From JAVVFH01 sp032250585 (GTDB lineage: Bacteria; Pseudomonadota; Gammaproteobacteria; Xanthomonadales; SZUA-36), in NCBI GenBank assembly GCA_032250585.1, contig JAVVFH010000041.1:1-18873 (forward strand): DNA of 18,873 bases. Reading direction: 5' to 3'. The notes below the pieces were generated by a model. It saw only the letters and a list, made by a program, of their open reading frames with translations. It had not been told where the DNA came from and did no database searches. Both the position numbers and the translations under genes were made by a program. This document shows, piece by piece, positions 6,305-13,650 of the stretch; within the stretch, counting starts at the first letter, position 1; each line of letters opens with the position of its first letter.

Positions 6305-8737
6305 TCACTGCGGCTCCACGGTCCGCACTACCCGGAAGCCGGTGAAGTCGTTACGGTCGCCGGTTTTGAGATTGAACCGCGCCGGCAGGCGGATTTCCCG
6401 CGTGCCGGTGAACCAGGAACCGCCGCGCGTCATGCGCGAGCCGCAGATGCCCTGGCCCCAGGCGCTGCCGTCGGCCGGCGCGTCGAGGTATGACAGGTTC
6501 AGGCAGTCCAGCGTCCATTCCGCCACGTTGCCGATGGCGTCGTGCACGCCGAAGGCATTCGGCCGCAGCGTCCCGGCGGGCAGGGTTTCGGCAACGGTCG
6601 GGTCAGAACAGGCGTCATGTTGCCAGCCGAAGCCCGTTTCGGCCCCGGCCACGTTGCCGTATTCGCAGACGCGAGCGGGATCGCCGCCCAGCCATTCGCT
6701 CTCTTCGCCGGCGCGGGCCGCGTATTCCCACTGGCTCTCGCTGGGCAGGCTGTAGGCCTGGCCGGTTTTGCTGCTCAGCCAGGCAGTGTATTCCTGCGCG
6801 TCATTCCAGGACACCATGATCACCGGGCGGTCACCGCGCCCCCAGCCGTTGTCGACCGGTCGGGTGGTGCAGCCGCCGTCGGCCGTGCATTCGTCCCATT
6901 GCGCGAAAGTAACTTCAAAGACGCCGACGGCAAAGGGGCGCGCGAAGCTCACCATCCGCTGCGGCGTTTCCATCCGGAGCGCACCGGGCGCGGACTCATC
7001 TGTTCCCTGCCAGAACGAGCCCGCGGGCACCACGACCATCTCCGGGCAGGACGGACAGTCCTGGAAAACGCTACCCGGGCGCAGCGTCAGCCTATCGATG
7101 GCTTCCAGCGCGTCGGCGATCCGTTGGCCCTGGGGAAAGGCTTCAATGTAATTGCGGTAGGCGGCGATCGTGTTCGTTTTTTCGGCCATATCGAAGGCGC
7201 GTGCATCGTTTGACTGATGTGTGAGTTCAGCGCGCAGTTCTCGAGCCTCATCCGCGTGCGTGCCGGCCGGCCAGTCCGCCAGGTATTTGTCCACCGCCAC
7301 CAGCGTGCGTGCCGCGCGAACCCGTTCCCAGGCTGCCTCATCGCGCTGCATCTCTTGCTGGCGCGCGCGCTCGGCCGCTTCCTCGGCAAGCCGAATTTCG
7401 TTCAGGGCGATGCGCGCGTCGGTTTCGTGGGCGCCACCGGGAAAATTCGCGAGATAGGCCTCGATCGCGGCCCGGCCGCCCTCGGCCCGCGCTGACTCCC
7501 AGGCTTGCGTATCCAGTCTGGCCAAATGCAACAGCGCTTTCTCCCGGTGCATGGAGTCGGGAAAATCCGTCAGGAACAATTGGTAGGCGTAGCCGGTGTC
7601 GGTCACCAGGGCGGCCTGCCAGCGGGCGGTTTCCGCGGCGGAGGCGGGCAGTGGCACGTCGCTGCCCGGATCCCGCGTGTCGATCGTTTCGGTATCCCTG
7701 TCAATGCTTTCCGGCGTGCCGGGTCCGCGGTCGGTCAGCAAATAAACCAGGCCCGCCGCTAGCGCCAGGAAAAACAGGCCGAGCAGAATCATTGGCAGCC
7801 ATTCCCGTCCTTCGGGCTGGAAGCCCTCCGGCAGGCCGGGTCGGCCCAGGCCGCCCGCTTCGCCGGTTTCGGGCTTGCCGAAGGCGGCCCGCCATTCCCG
7901 CACGCTTTGCGGCCGTCTCCGTGGATCGATGGCCAGGCCCCATGCAATCGCGTCCTGCACAGCAGGGCTGGCGTTAGCGGTGACGATGCCGTCAACCGGC
8001 GGCAGCGGGTCGGCGGCGCCGGCTTCGACTGCGGACTGGCGCTCGGGCGCCGCGACCGGCACGTGGCGGCTGATGCAACGGTACAGTGTCGCGGCCAGGC
8101 CGTAGATGTCGGTCCAGGGCCCGACGCCCCCGTCGGAGGGACCGTATTGCTCGATGGCCGCGTAGCCTTCGCTGCCCAGTGTTTCGACATCCGCCGCCGC
8201 CGCGCCGAAGTCCAGCAGAATCGGGTCGCCAGTTTCGGTGACAAAAATGTTGGCCGGCTTGATGTCGCGGTGGATGATGCCCTGGCCATGCAGGTAGTCC
8301 AGCGCGTCCAGCAGCGGTTGGGCCAGCGCCAGCACTTCCTCGGCGCTGAACACGCCCGTACGCCGCAACAGGCTGTCAAGCGCCTCTCCGCGATAACAGG
8401 GCATCAGCAGGTAGGCGCTGCCGTTCGCTTCGAAGCAGCGCAGCACGCGGACCACATGGGCATGTTCCAGCTGCGCGGCCGTGCGGCCTTCGGCGAGGAA
8501 TGCCTGCAAACCCTCTGCGTAGCTGCGGCGAACTGACTCATCCGCGGCTTCCAGCCGCCCATCGCGCAGGCGGCGGCCCAGCTCGCGCGGGAAATATTCC
8601 TTGAGCGCGAAGGACTCACTGCGCCCGGGGTCCGTCACTCGGTAGGTCACGCTGAAGGCGCCCTGGCCAAGCACCCGGTCCACGCGCAAATTGCCGACGA
8701 CGGCGCCCGGCTGCAGGGTGGACCGCTCAGTGTTCAT
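6305..8737 (-). CDS. Transmembrane Ser/Thr protein kinase with C-terminal SUMF1/FGE-like domain
   Basis: An 810-residue protein of three parts. Residues ~14-285 are a Hanks-type kinase: glycine loop LGQGAFSVTY, FALKEY (K46), IIHRDIKPANIF (D158), LLDFGAA (D176) and WTDIYGLA. All catalytic residues are present; APE is AIE. A single membrane helix spans ~313-334, predicting a cytoplasmic kinase and periplasmic C-terminus. Residues ~380-545 hold four repeats of the form YLxxFPxGxHxxxA (LTDFPDSMH, LANFPGGAH, LADWPAGTH, IEAFPQGQR). Residues ~560-808 are an FGE/SUMF1-like fold (LPSESQWEYAARAG, IGNVAEWTLD, TRGGSWF, GFRVVR). Eight cysteines in and just before this domain fit an oxidising compartment, but none follows RGGSW, where the FGE catalytic pair would sit. 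The ATG overlaps the preceding stop (ATGA). It probably phosphorylates FHA-bound partners encoded alongside. Confidence 0.92.
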   Translation of the reverse strand: MNTERSTLQPGAVVGNLRVDRVLGQGAFSVTYRVTDPGRSESFALKEYFPRELGRRLRDGRLEAADESVRRSYAEGLQAFLAEGRTAAQLEHAHVVRVLRCFEANGSAYLLMPCYRGEALDSLLRRTGVFSAEEVLALAQPLLDALDYLHGQGIIHRDIKPANIFVTETGDPILLDFGAAAADVETLGSEGYAAIEQYGPSDGGVGPWTDIYGLAATLYRCISRHVPVAAPERQSAVEAGAADPLPPVDGIVTANASPAVQDAIAWGLAIDPRRRPQSVREWRAAFGKPETGEAGGLGRPGLPEGFQPEGREWLPMILLGLFFLALAAGLVYLLTDRGPGTPESIDRDTETIDTRDPGSDVPLPASAAETARWQAALVTDTGYAYQLFLTDFPDSMHREKALLHLARLDTQAWESARAEGGRAAIEAYLANFPGGAHETDARIALNEIRLAEEAAERARQQEMQRDEAAWERVRAARTLVAVDKYLADWPAGTHADEARELRAELTHQSNDARAFDMAEKTNTIAAYRNYIEAFPQGQRIADALEAIDRLTLRPGSVFQDCPSCPEMVVVPAGSFWQGTDESAPGALRMETPQRMVSFARPFAVGVFEVTFAQWDECTADGGCTTRPVDNGWGRGDRPVIMVSWNDAQEYTAWLSSKTGQAYSLPSESQWEYAARAGEESEWLGGDPARVCEYGNVAGAETGFGWQHDACSDPTVAETLPAGTLRPNAFGVHDAIGNVAEWTLDCLNLSYLDAPADGSAWGQGICGSRMTRGGSWFTGTREIRLPARFNLKTGDRNDFTGFRVVRTVEPQ

Positions 8738-10218
8738 CGTTTCGCGCTGGCGCTGTCATCCTCGGCTTCCAGGTCCACCTGGAATTGAGCGTCGCCGAGG
8801 ACCACGCAGTCATCAGGTTCCAGGTAGAAGGTCTCGCCTTCCAGGCATGGCACGCCGTTGATCGAAGTGCCGTTGCTGGAGCCGAGGTCGCTGAGCAGGA
8901 GCCGCTGCGCGCTGCCGCTTAACCGCGCATGCGCGCGACTGACGGCGGGGCTGGCGATGTTGAGGTCGGCGCCGCCCCGGCCGATGACGAGATCGACCGC
9001 CTCGCGGCTGACCGGGATCGATTCTTCAAAAGGCGTTCCATCCGCCAATACGCCGTGAATCGACATGCGGCTGTCGTGCGTGGGGATTGCGCGCCCGGTG
9101 CCGGGCACGCTGTTCCGATCGTTGCGCTCTTCCTCTGCGGGAGCTTCGCTTGCTCCGTCTGCACGGTCATTCACTCTGCGTCGGCGAAGGAACAGCATGC
9201 CCGCGACCAGGGCCGCGAGCACCAGCAGCCAGGACCAAGCCGGGCCGGTGGATTGTTCATCGGTCGCGTCCGGAGCGTCGGGGACTTCCTCTGCCGCCTC
9301 TGCGACGGGCGGCTCATCTTGTGCGAGTACTTCATCGGCCGCGGCTTCTTCGACTTCCCCGGTTTCAGCGCTTATTGTTTCCTCTGGAGTGGCTACTGCC
9401 GGGCGTTCCTCTTCCGGCACTTCTCCAGCGGCGGCTTCCGGGGTCTCGGCTGCCTCGGCCGGCGGTTCCGGCTCCGGCGCGGTTTCGGTTTGCCCGGCGG
9501 ACTCCGTGGCCTGAGCGGCCATGCAAGGCCGGTAAACCGCTTCCAGGCGCAGTTCGCCGACAATGCGAAGCAGTGCAGCGGTCCACCTGTAATCGGGCGC
9601 TGCGGCGGTTGACATGCTCTGGACACCGTCCGCCACGCTTGACGCGACGAGGTTACCACAGCTGTCCACCAGTGCGCCGGTGACGTTTGGCAGTGGTGTC
9701 TCGACCCGTATCACCGCCTGGCCATTCCCGGCGTCGGACGCGAGCGGGGCTTCGACATTCAGCGGCGGCGCGCCTGCGCTGATCTCCTCGGCGGGCGGGA
9801 AAGCCATCAGGCGCAGCGTGGCGCCGGGCTGGGGCGCATCCGCGGGGAAGCTGGCGCCCGGCCGCTTCAGGCCCTCGACCGCAAGGGCCTGCAGGCCCAG
9901 GTCCGGAAAACGCTGCACGATGCGCGCGGTCCGGCCGTTACGAACGATATCGGTGCCGCCATCCAGCACCACCAGTTCATCGCCGGCTGACGCGAAGGCA
10001 GCCGGAACCAGCACGAGTTCACCGCCCGGCATCACGATGCCGGTGGTCGGTTCGACGTGGGTGCTGGACACCAGGCGCAATACCGGCACCAGCCAGGCGG
10101 GCATCGCCGGGGCCGGCGCGAGCGATCGGCTGCCGGTGTCCTGCGCCATTGTCGGCACGATTGCCAGCGCGCCCAGGCACAGCAGCAGGATAACGGAGTG
10201 GCGCCGGATACCGGACAT
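8734..10218 (-). CDS. Membrane FHA-domain protein with degenerate trypsin-like periplasmic domain
   Basis: A 494-residue protein starting at ATG 10218, with GAGGG 11 nt upstream and a signal-like segment right after (SVILLLCLGALAIVPTMAQ). An open upstream extension in the same frame is rejected. Residues ~40-225 look like a degenerate HtrA/trypsin-type fold: GIVMPGGELVLVPAAFA (where active enzymes have TNAHVV), FPDLGLQALAVEG, and LPNVTGALVDSCGNLV (where active ones have GNSGGPL). A disordered Ala/Glu/Pro linker (~235-325) leads to a membrane helix (328-344) followed by RRRR, placing the C-terminus in the cytoplasm. There a canonical FHA domain (~386-482) shows IGRG, SRAH and SSNGTSINGV. So a periplasmic binding domain is linked to a phosphothreonine reader. 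It lies between the channel and kinase genes. Confidence 0.88.
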   Translation of the reverse strand: MSGIRRHSVILLLCLGALAIVPTMAQDTGSRSLAPAPAMPAWLVPVLRLVSSTHVEPTTGIVMPGGELVLVPAAFASAGDELVVLDGGTDIVRNGRTARIVQRFPDLGLQALAVEGLKRPGASFPADAPQPGATLRLMAFPPAEEISAGAPPLNVEAPLASDAGNGQAVIRVETPLPNVTGALVDSCGNLVASSVADGVQSMSTAAAPDYRWTAALLRIVGELRLEAVYRPCMAAQATESAGQTETAPEPEPPAEAAETPEAAAGEVPEEERPAVATPEETISAETGEVEEAAADEVLAQDEPPVAEAAEEVPDAPDATDEQSTGPAWSWLLVLAALVAGMLFLRRRRVNDRADGASEAPAEEERNDRNSVPGTGRAIPTHDSRMSIHGVLADGTPFEESIPVSREAVDLVIGRGGADLNIASPAVSRAHARLSGSAQRLLLSDLGSSNGTSINGVPCLEGETFYLEPDDCVVLGDAQFQVDLEAEDDSASAKR

Positions 10219-10232
10219 GGCGTTCTGTACCC

Positions 10233-10976
10233 TCAGGGCGCGTAAAGCCGGTTGATCAGGTTGTCGAGGCAGTATTGCCCGGCCCGGTTCAGGGCAGTTT
10301 CTTCCTTGCCCTGCACAAGGTTCTGGATGAATACCAGGATCGCGGCCATGACCAGCGCCAGCAGCGTGGTGCTGAAAGCCACGCCGAGGCGTTCGGTGAC
10401 CTGGTACAGCATGTCGGGGCTGGCCACGTTGTCGCGGTCGCCGGCGTAGTTCAATGCCATCATGATGCCGATGACGGTGCCGATGAAACCCAGTGACGGG
10501 ATCAGCCAGGTGATGTAGCGGATGATGTTGTAACGCAGGTCGATCTCGTGCAGGTACAACTCGAGGCTGGAGTTGAGCAACGAATTGGTCTGGTCGGCGG
10601 AATGACTCAGGTTGAAACCCAGCACGCACCGTTCGATCAGGCGCGGCACGAAGCAGGTGTTGCGATACACGCTGTTGCGGACTTTCTGATAGATCGGCGT
10701 CATGTCCTCACCCGGGCGCAATACGGTCTCCTCGTCTTCGGGCAGGTAGTTGCGGTCGATCTGGCTTTCTTCGAGCCGGCCCGCGCGCCAACGGATCGAG
10801 AGCTCACCGAGGCCGGCGAAAAACGCGAGCCAGAGAATGTTCTGTACCGTGAGCGGCCAGGTCGAGCGATTCACATCCAGTGCGATGGCTGCGGCGGAGG
10901 GCGGCAGGAGCCGTGCCAGCAGGGCGATGACGATGATGGCGGTGAACAGGCTGACAGTGAGCGTAATGATGCGCAT
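10233..10976 (-). CDS. MotA/TolQ/ExbB-like proton-channel family protein
   Basis: A 247-residue inner-membrane protein with four predicted helices at about 4-24, 40-62, 151-176 and 196-221, an arrangement like MotA or ZorA rather than three-helix TolQ/ExbB. The family core is clear: TWLIPSLGFIGTVIGIMMAL corresponds to the Pro...LGLLGTVxGM helix, and LGVAFSTTLLALVMAAILVF to the last helix with its conserved threonines. Such proteins form the pentameric stator that conducts protons or sodium and drives a MotB/ExbD/TolR partner. No separate MotB or ExbD gene is in the window; the vWA proteins at 13651-15515 carry a candidate partner helix. The gene lies 25 bp after the small FHA gene (gap filled by a palindrome) and 14 bp before the next gene. 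Confidence 0.9.
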   Translation of the reverse strand: MRIITLTVSLFTAIIVIALLARLLPPSAAAIALDVNRSTWPLTVQNILWLAFFAGLGELSIRWRAGRLEESQIDRNYLPEDEETVLRPGEDMTPIYQKVRNSVYRNTCFVPRLIERCVLGFNLSHSADQTNSLLNSSLELYLHEIDLRYNIIRYITWLIPSLGFIGTVIGIMMALNYAGDRDNVASPDMLYQVTERLGVAFSTTLLALVMAAILVFIQNLVQGKEETALNRAGQYCLDNLINRLYAP

Positions 10977-10986
10977 GATCGGTACC

Positions 10987-11003
10987 AGTACCGTGACGGT
11001 ACT
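10987..11003. promoter_or_regulatory. 17-bp perfect palindrome between FHA and channel genes
   Basis: AGTACCGTGACGGTACT is a perfect inverted repeat of 8+1+8 bases. It fills the short gap between the FHA gene and the channel gene on the minus strand and overlaps the FHA stop codon (TAG, 11002-11004). A further GGTACC palindrome abuts at 10981-10986, just before the channel ATG (10976). With a one-base loop it is a poor RNA hairpin as drawn, although a shortened stem with a wider loop could form near the ribosome site. A protein-binding operator is the alternative. Confidence 0.45.
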
Positions 11004-11433
11004 AGCGTTTCTCCTCGATGGTGCCGGTCAGCGGGTTGCGTCGCGGCTGCTCGAAAATTACTTTGGGCGACGGCAGGTCTGCGAGCAGTTTATCGAACAG
11101 CAAGGGTTTACCTCGCACCGCGTATCCCTCGCGCAGCCCAACCCCGGGAATGCCGGAGAAGAGGGCGACCAACTGGCCCGGAGACAATTCGTGATCGCCG
11201 AGCCGGAGGCGATCGTCGGAGCCGAGCACGATCCGCTGTGCGCGCAGCCAGCGACCTTTGCGATACAGGAAACTGCCGTTGCGTGAGTCCATGTCCTGCA
11301 CGGCCAGGTAACCCTCGCGGGTGACTTCCACCTGCACGTGAATGCGCGACACCGAGGCGTCGTCGATGACCAGGTCGCAGTCGCTGCCGCGCCCGATGGT
11401 GCGGGGCCGGGATTTCAGATTGTGGCGGTTCAA
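11002..11433 (-). CDS. Small FHA-domain protein
   Basis: A 143-residue cytoplasmic protein, first gene of the minus-strand operon. The forkhead-associated domain occupies ~8-85 with all phosphothreonine-contact motifs: TIGRGSDCDLVI (G14, R15), SVSRIHVQV (S29, R30, H32) and DSRNGSFL (N52, G53). The remaining ~55 residues are basic and Pro-containing without a recognised domain. The start is TTG 11433: no ATG or GTG precedes the FHA core in frame, and AGGA lies 9 nt upstream (11443-11446). It should bind phosphothreonine on a partner, plausibly phosphorylated by the kinase encoded two genes further down. There is no membrane segment. Confidence 0.88.
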   Translation of the reverse strand: MNRHNLKSRPRTIGRGSDCDLVIDDASVSRIHVQVEVTREGYLAVQDMDSRNGSFLYRKGRWLRAQRIVLGSDDRLRLGDHELSPGQLVALFSGIPGVGLREGYAVRGKPLLFDKLLADLPSPKVIFEQPRRNPLTGTIEEKR

Positions 11434-11587
11434 CGCTTGCTGTCCTGTCTGTTTTCGCTGGGCGCTTGCAAATTCTCTCCAAACCGGTGGCGGGCGTTTT
11501 CGCGTTCCGCTGCGAACGGAGCACTATGATACATTGTAAACTCCCGCTTCAGTCCAATTCGAAGCCGCCCGGGCCAGGTATGCCGTG
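11434..11587. promoter_or_regulatory. Divergent promoter region between two FHA genes
   Basis: This 154 bp region must hold the start signals of the minus-strand operon and of the + strand FHA gene. An AT-rich patch at 11525-11540 contains TATGAT (11525-11530), a reasonable -10 for the + strand, and an odd-centred palindrome TACATTGTA just downstream. No good -35 is spaced correctly for either direction, so exact promoters cannot be assigned. The palindrome overlapping the start region could be an operator. Confidence 0.35.
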
Positions 11588-12196
11588 ATGATTTTCCGAC
11601 GCAAAAGCTCTCCGAATTCGTACACTCCCGGCCAGGGACTGATGCGCGGCAGGAACCCATCCGGAAAATCGGGCGGCGCGGAATCGGGCCGTATCAACCC
11701 GCTGGCGCGGCGTTTCGGGCAGGACCACGAACCCGCAACGATTGACCTCGCGCAGGCGCGTCGGTTCCACGGACCCGGCGAAGAAGCGCGGGAAACCGGT
11801 ACACGGGACTTGAGCACGGCGGATGGACCTGTCCGTGACGGCGCGCGGGCGGAACCGGTGGCCGGCTTCCTGATCGTGGTATCGGGTCCGGGCCGGGGCA
11901 GGTTCGTGACGGTGCATCCGGGCATGAATGCCGTGGGCAGGGCGCCTTCGCAGCCAATCCGCCTGGACCACGGGGACGAGGGGATTGCCCCCGAGAACCA
12001 CTGCCAGGTCATCTACGACAGCGAGTCCCGCAAGTTCTTCGTTCAGCGCGGCCCCGACGCTCGGCCGGCCTGGCTCGGCCAGCGCCCGGTGCTGGCGCCG
12101 GCCGAGTTGCAGGCCGGCGACGAACTGCGTCTCGGCGAAACCGTGCTGCGATTCCTGCCGCTGTGCGGTGACGGTTTTGACTGGGATGAGCCCTGA
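11588..12196 (+). CDS. FHA-like protein with disordered N-terminus and degenerate phosphopeptide site
   Basis: A 202-residue protein started at ATG 11588, with AGG 8 nt upstream; GTG 11585 directly before it is an alternative. Residues 1-90 are basic, polar and probably disordered. Residues ~92-192 resemble an FHA beta sandwich: GFLIVVSGPGRGRFVTV, NAVGRAPSQPIRL with the GR pair (117-118), PENHCQVIYD with the His (138), and LQAGDELRLGETVLRFLP. The usual Ser before R-x-x-H and the SxNGT loop are absent; the corresponding segment reads GPDARPAWLGQ. It may bind weakly or serve as a scaffold. It is transcribed divergently from the other FHA gene, 151 bp away. No membrane helix is seen. Confidence 0.75.
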   Translation: MIFRRKSSPNSYTPGQGLMRGRNPSGKSGGAESGRINPLARRFGQDHEPATIDLAQARRFHGPGEEARETGTRDLSTADGPVRDGARAEPVAGFLIVVSGPGRGRFVTVHPGMNAVGRAPSQPIRLDHGDEGIAPENHCQVIYDSESRKFFVQRGPDARPAWLGQRPVLAPAELQAGDELRLGETVLRFLPLCGDGFDWDEP

Positions 12197-12322
12197 GAAG
12201 CATCGCGGATCGGTGGGTGGATGAACCCGGACTTGGAAAGATTCTGCAAAAACCGTCGGTCATTTAAGATGGCGACTCGCCGCGCTGCACTACGGCACCC
12301 GTTCTGAAGACCCTTGTTGACA
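12197..12322 (+). other. Intergenic region upstream of small membrane protein gene
   Basis: A 126 bp gap. TCTGCA (12243-12248) and TAAGAT (12265-12270), separated by 16 bp, form only a weak promoter candidate for the next gene. No hairpin followed by a T-run is visible after the FHA gene. Confidence 0.25.
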
Positions 12323-12820
12323 ATGCCGTTCAAGAAAAACATGTTCGCAATACCGATTCGCAAGCAAATCCGCAATCACTCCGTTGCGCTGGTCAGCATC
12401 TTTATCGCCGTCACGTCGCTGGCCTACAACACCTGGCGAAACGAGACCACCGAACATCAGCGTAATATTCGTCATTCCGCTTTTCGGGTGCTGGAAAGTC
12501 TGGGTGAACTCCAGGAAATTGTTGACGCACGCTATTATTACCTGCCTTTTGAGCAGGGGCAGGTCAGCGAAGGGCCATCCCGTATTCGCGGCTTTGGCAC
12601 GGTCGCGATGGTTCGCGACCTGATGTACCTGATGCCACCACCGGCATCAGGGGCCGGCGCGGAACTGCACCGGCTGTGGCTCGATCATTTCGTCAATCTG
12701 CATCTGCTGGACCGCGAGGGCAAGCACCTGGCATCCGCGACGCTCGCCGAAAAGACTCTGAGCGAAGCGATCAAACAAGCGCGGAAATCCGTACTTGAGG
12801 TATTGGTCAAGCTGGATTGA
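12323..12820 (+). CDS. Small single-pass membrane protein, unknown function
   Basis: A 165-residue protein. I start it at ATG 12323 (MPFKKNMFAI); TTG codons at 12314/12317 and ATG 12341 are other in-frame options, none with a strong ribosome site. A basic N-terminus (residues 4-17) precedes one membrane helix at ~18-37 (HSVALVSIFIAVTSLAYNTW), predicting an N-in, C-out inner-membrane protein. The remaining ~125 residues are probably helical, with RVLESLGELQEIVDARYYYL and a C-terminal amphipathic helix. I recognise no family or catalytic motif. By eye the gene is less GC-rich than the FHA/kinase genes around it, so it may be unrelated to the signalling locus. Confidence 0.7.
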   Translation: MPFKKNMFAIPIRKQIRNHSVALVSIFIAVTSLAYNTWRNETTEHQRNIRHSAFRVLESLGELQEIVDARYYYLPFEQGQVSEGPSRIRGFGTVAMVRDLMYLMPPPASGAGAELHRLWLDHFVNLHLLDREGKHLASATLAEKTLSEAIKQARKSVLEVLVKLD

Positions 12821-12919
12821 TGGCTCACTTCCAACGGCGGGTTTTTAACGAGCGTGATAAAGTTTGCTGGTGTTCGGTCTTCTCGTTCTTCTACCACCAA
12901 ACCTGGAGGTATTCCTGTG

Positions 12920-13504
12920 ATGACAAAATTCGAAGTACATACTCACGAGACCGCACCCGAGAATTCCAAAGGGATGTTGCAGGCGGCCGAAAAGGCGTTT
13001 GGTTTCGTGCCGAACATATCCGCGGTTTTGGCCGAGTCGCCGGCTACGCTTAAAGCCTATCTGACGCTGTCGAAAATCTTCGACGATTCGTCTTTTTCGG
13101 CGACCGAGCGGCAGGTCGTGATCCTCACCATCAATGAGTACAACAACTGCCATTACTGTGTTGCAGCGCATTCGGCGATCGCAGCAATGCAAGGGGTTCC
13201 CGGCGATGTCGTGAGTGCGATCCGGGAGGGCAGGAAAATCGACGATGCGCGCATCGAAGCCCTGCGCAGTTTCACCCGTCAAATCGTTGATCAGCGCGGC
13301 TGGGTCGACGAGGCTGCCGTGCAGGCATTCCTCGACGCCGGCTTTCAGCACCAGCAGGTGATGGAAGTCATCCTGGGTGTCGCAATGAAAACAATCAGCA
13401 ACTACACGAATCACATCGCGCAAACGCCGTTGGACGAAGCCTTCGAGCCGCATGCCTGGCAACCGGGCGCCCCCGCCGATACCGCCGGCCAGCAGCCTGC
13501 ATGA
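12920..13504 (+). CDS. Carboxymuconolactone decarboxylase (AhpD-like) family protein
   Basis: A 194-residue protein of the CMD/AhpD alkylhydroperoxidase-like superfamily. The start is ATG 12920, placed by a strong GGAGG at 12905-12909; an in-frame upstream extension is rejected. The signature is NEYNNCHYCVAAHSAIA, giving E73, C77-x-x-C80 and H84, the proton relay and redox cysteine pair of AhpD-type enzymes. AEKAFGFVPNISAVLAESP at residues ~23-41 is also typical of this subfamily. Members reduce peroxides or act on small organic substrates, and the true substrate here is unknown. The gene is monocistronic or follows the small membrane protein by 99 bp. A possible link to oxidative stress does not obviously tie it to the kinase locus. 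Confidence 0.9.
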   Translation: MTKFEVHTHETAPENSKGMLQAAEKAFGFVPNISAVLAESPATLKAYLTLSKIFDDSSFSATERQVVILTINEYNNCHYCVAAHSAIAAMQGVPGDVVSAIREGRKIDDARIEALRSFTRQIVDQRGWVDEAAVQAFLDAGFQHQQVMEVILGVAMKTISNYTNHIAQTPLDEAFEPHAWQPGAPADTAGQQPA

Positions 13505-13650
13505 ACAAGGCACTGGAGATCAACTCCGGGTGATTCCGTGGACCGCACCGTACGCGGCCTTTTCGAAGCGTGTGGTCGGTCGAGCGGGGGCGGGCCGTTG
13601 GTTTGACGCTCGGTTCGCACCCTCAGCTTATTGTGGAACGCCGCTGAAGT
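13505..13650. other. Convergent intergenic region
   Basis: A 146 bp gap between the end of the CMD gene and the end of the minus-strand vWA pair. Only weak short stems (for example CAGC...GCTG near 13624-13646) are visible, with no T-run. I see no gene and no convincing terminator. Confidence 0.35.

Noticed and set aside
6305..7060. Active formylglycine-generating (sulfatase-maturating) enzyme
   Set aside because: No cysteine pair follows RGGSW, and no sulfatase gene is in the window.
10219..10629. Upstream in-frame extension of the membrane FHA protein
   Set aside because: It runs antisense-free through the channel gene in another frame with His/Arg/Pro-rich shadow sequence; the signal peptide begins at ATG 10218 with a ribosome site.
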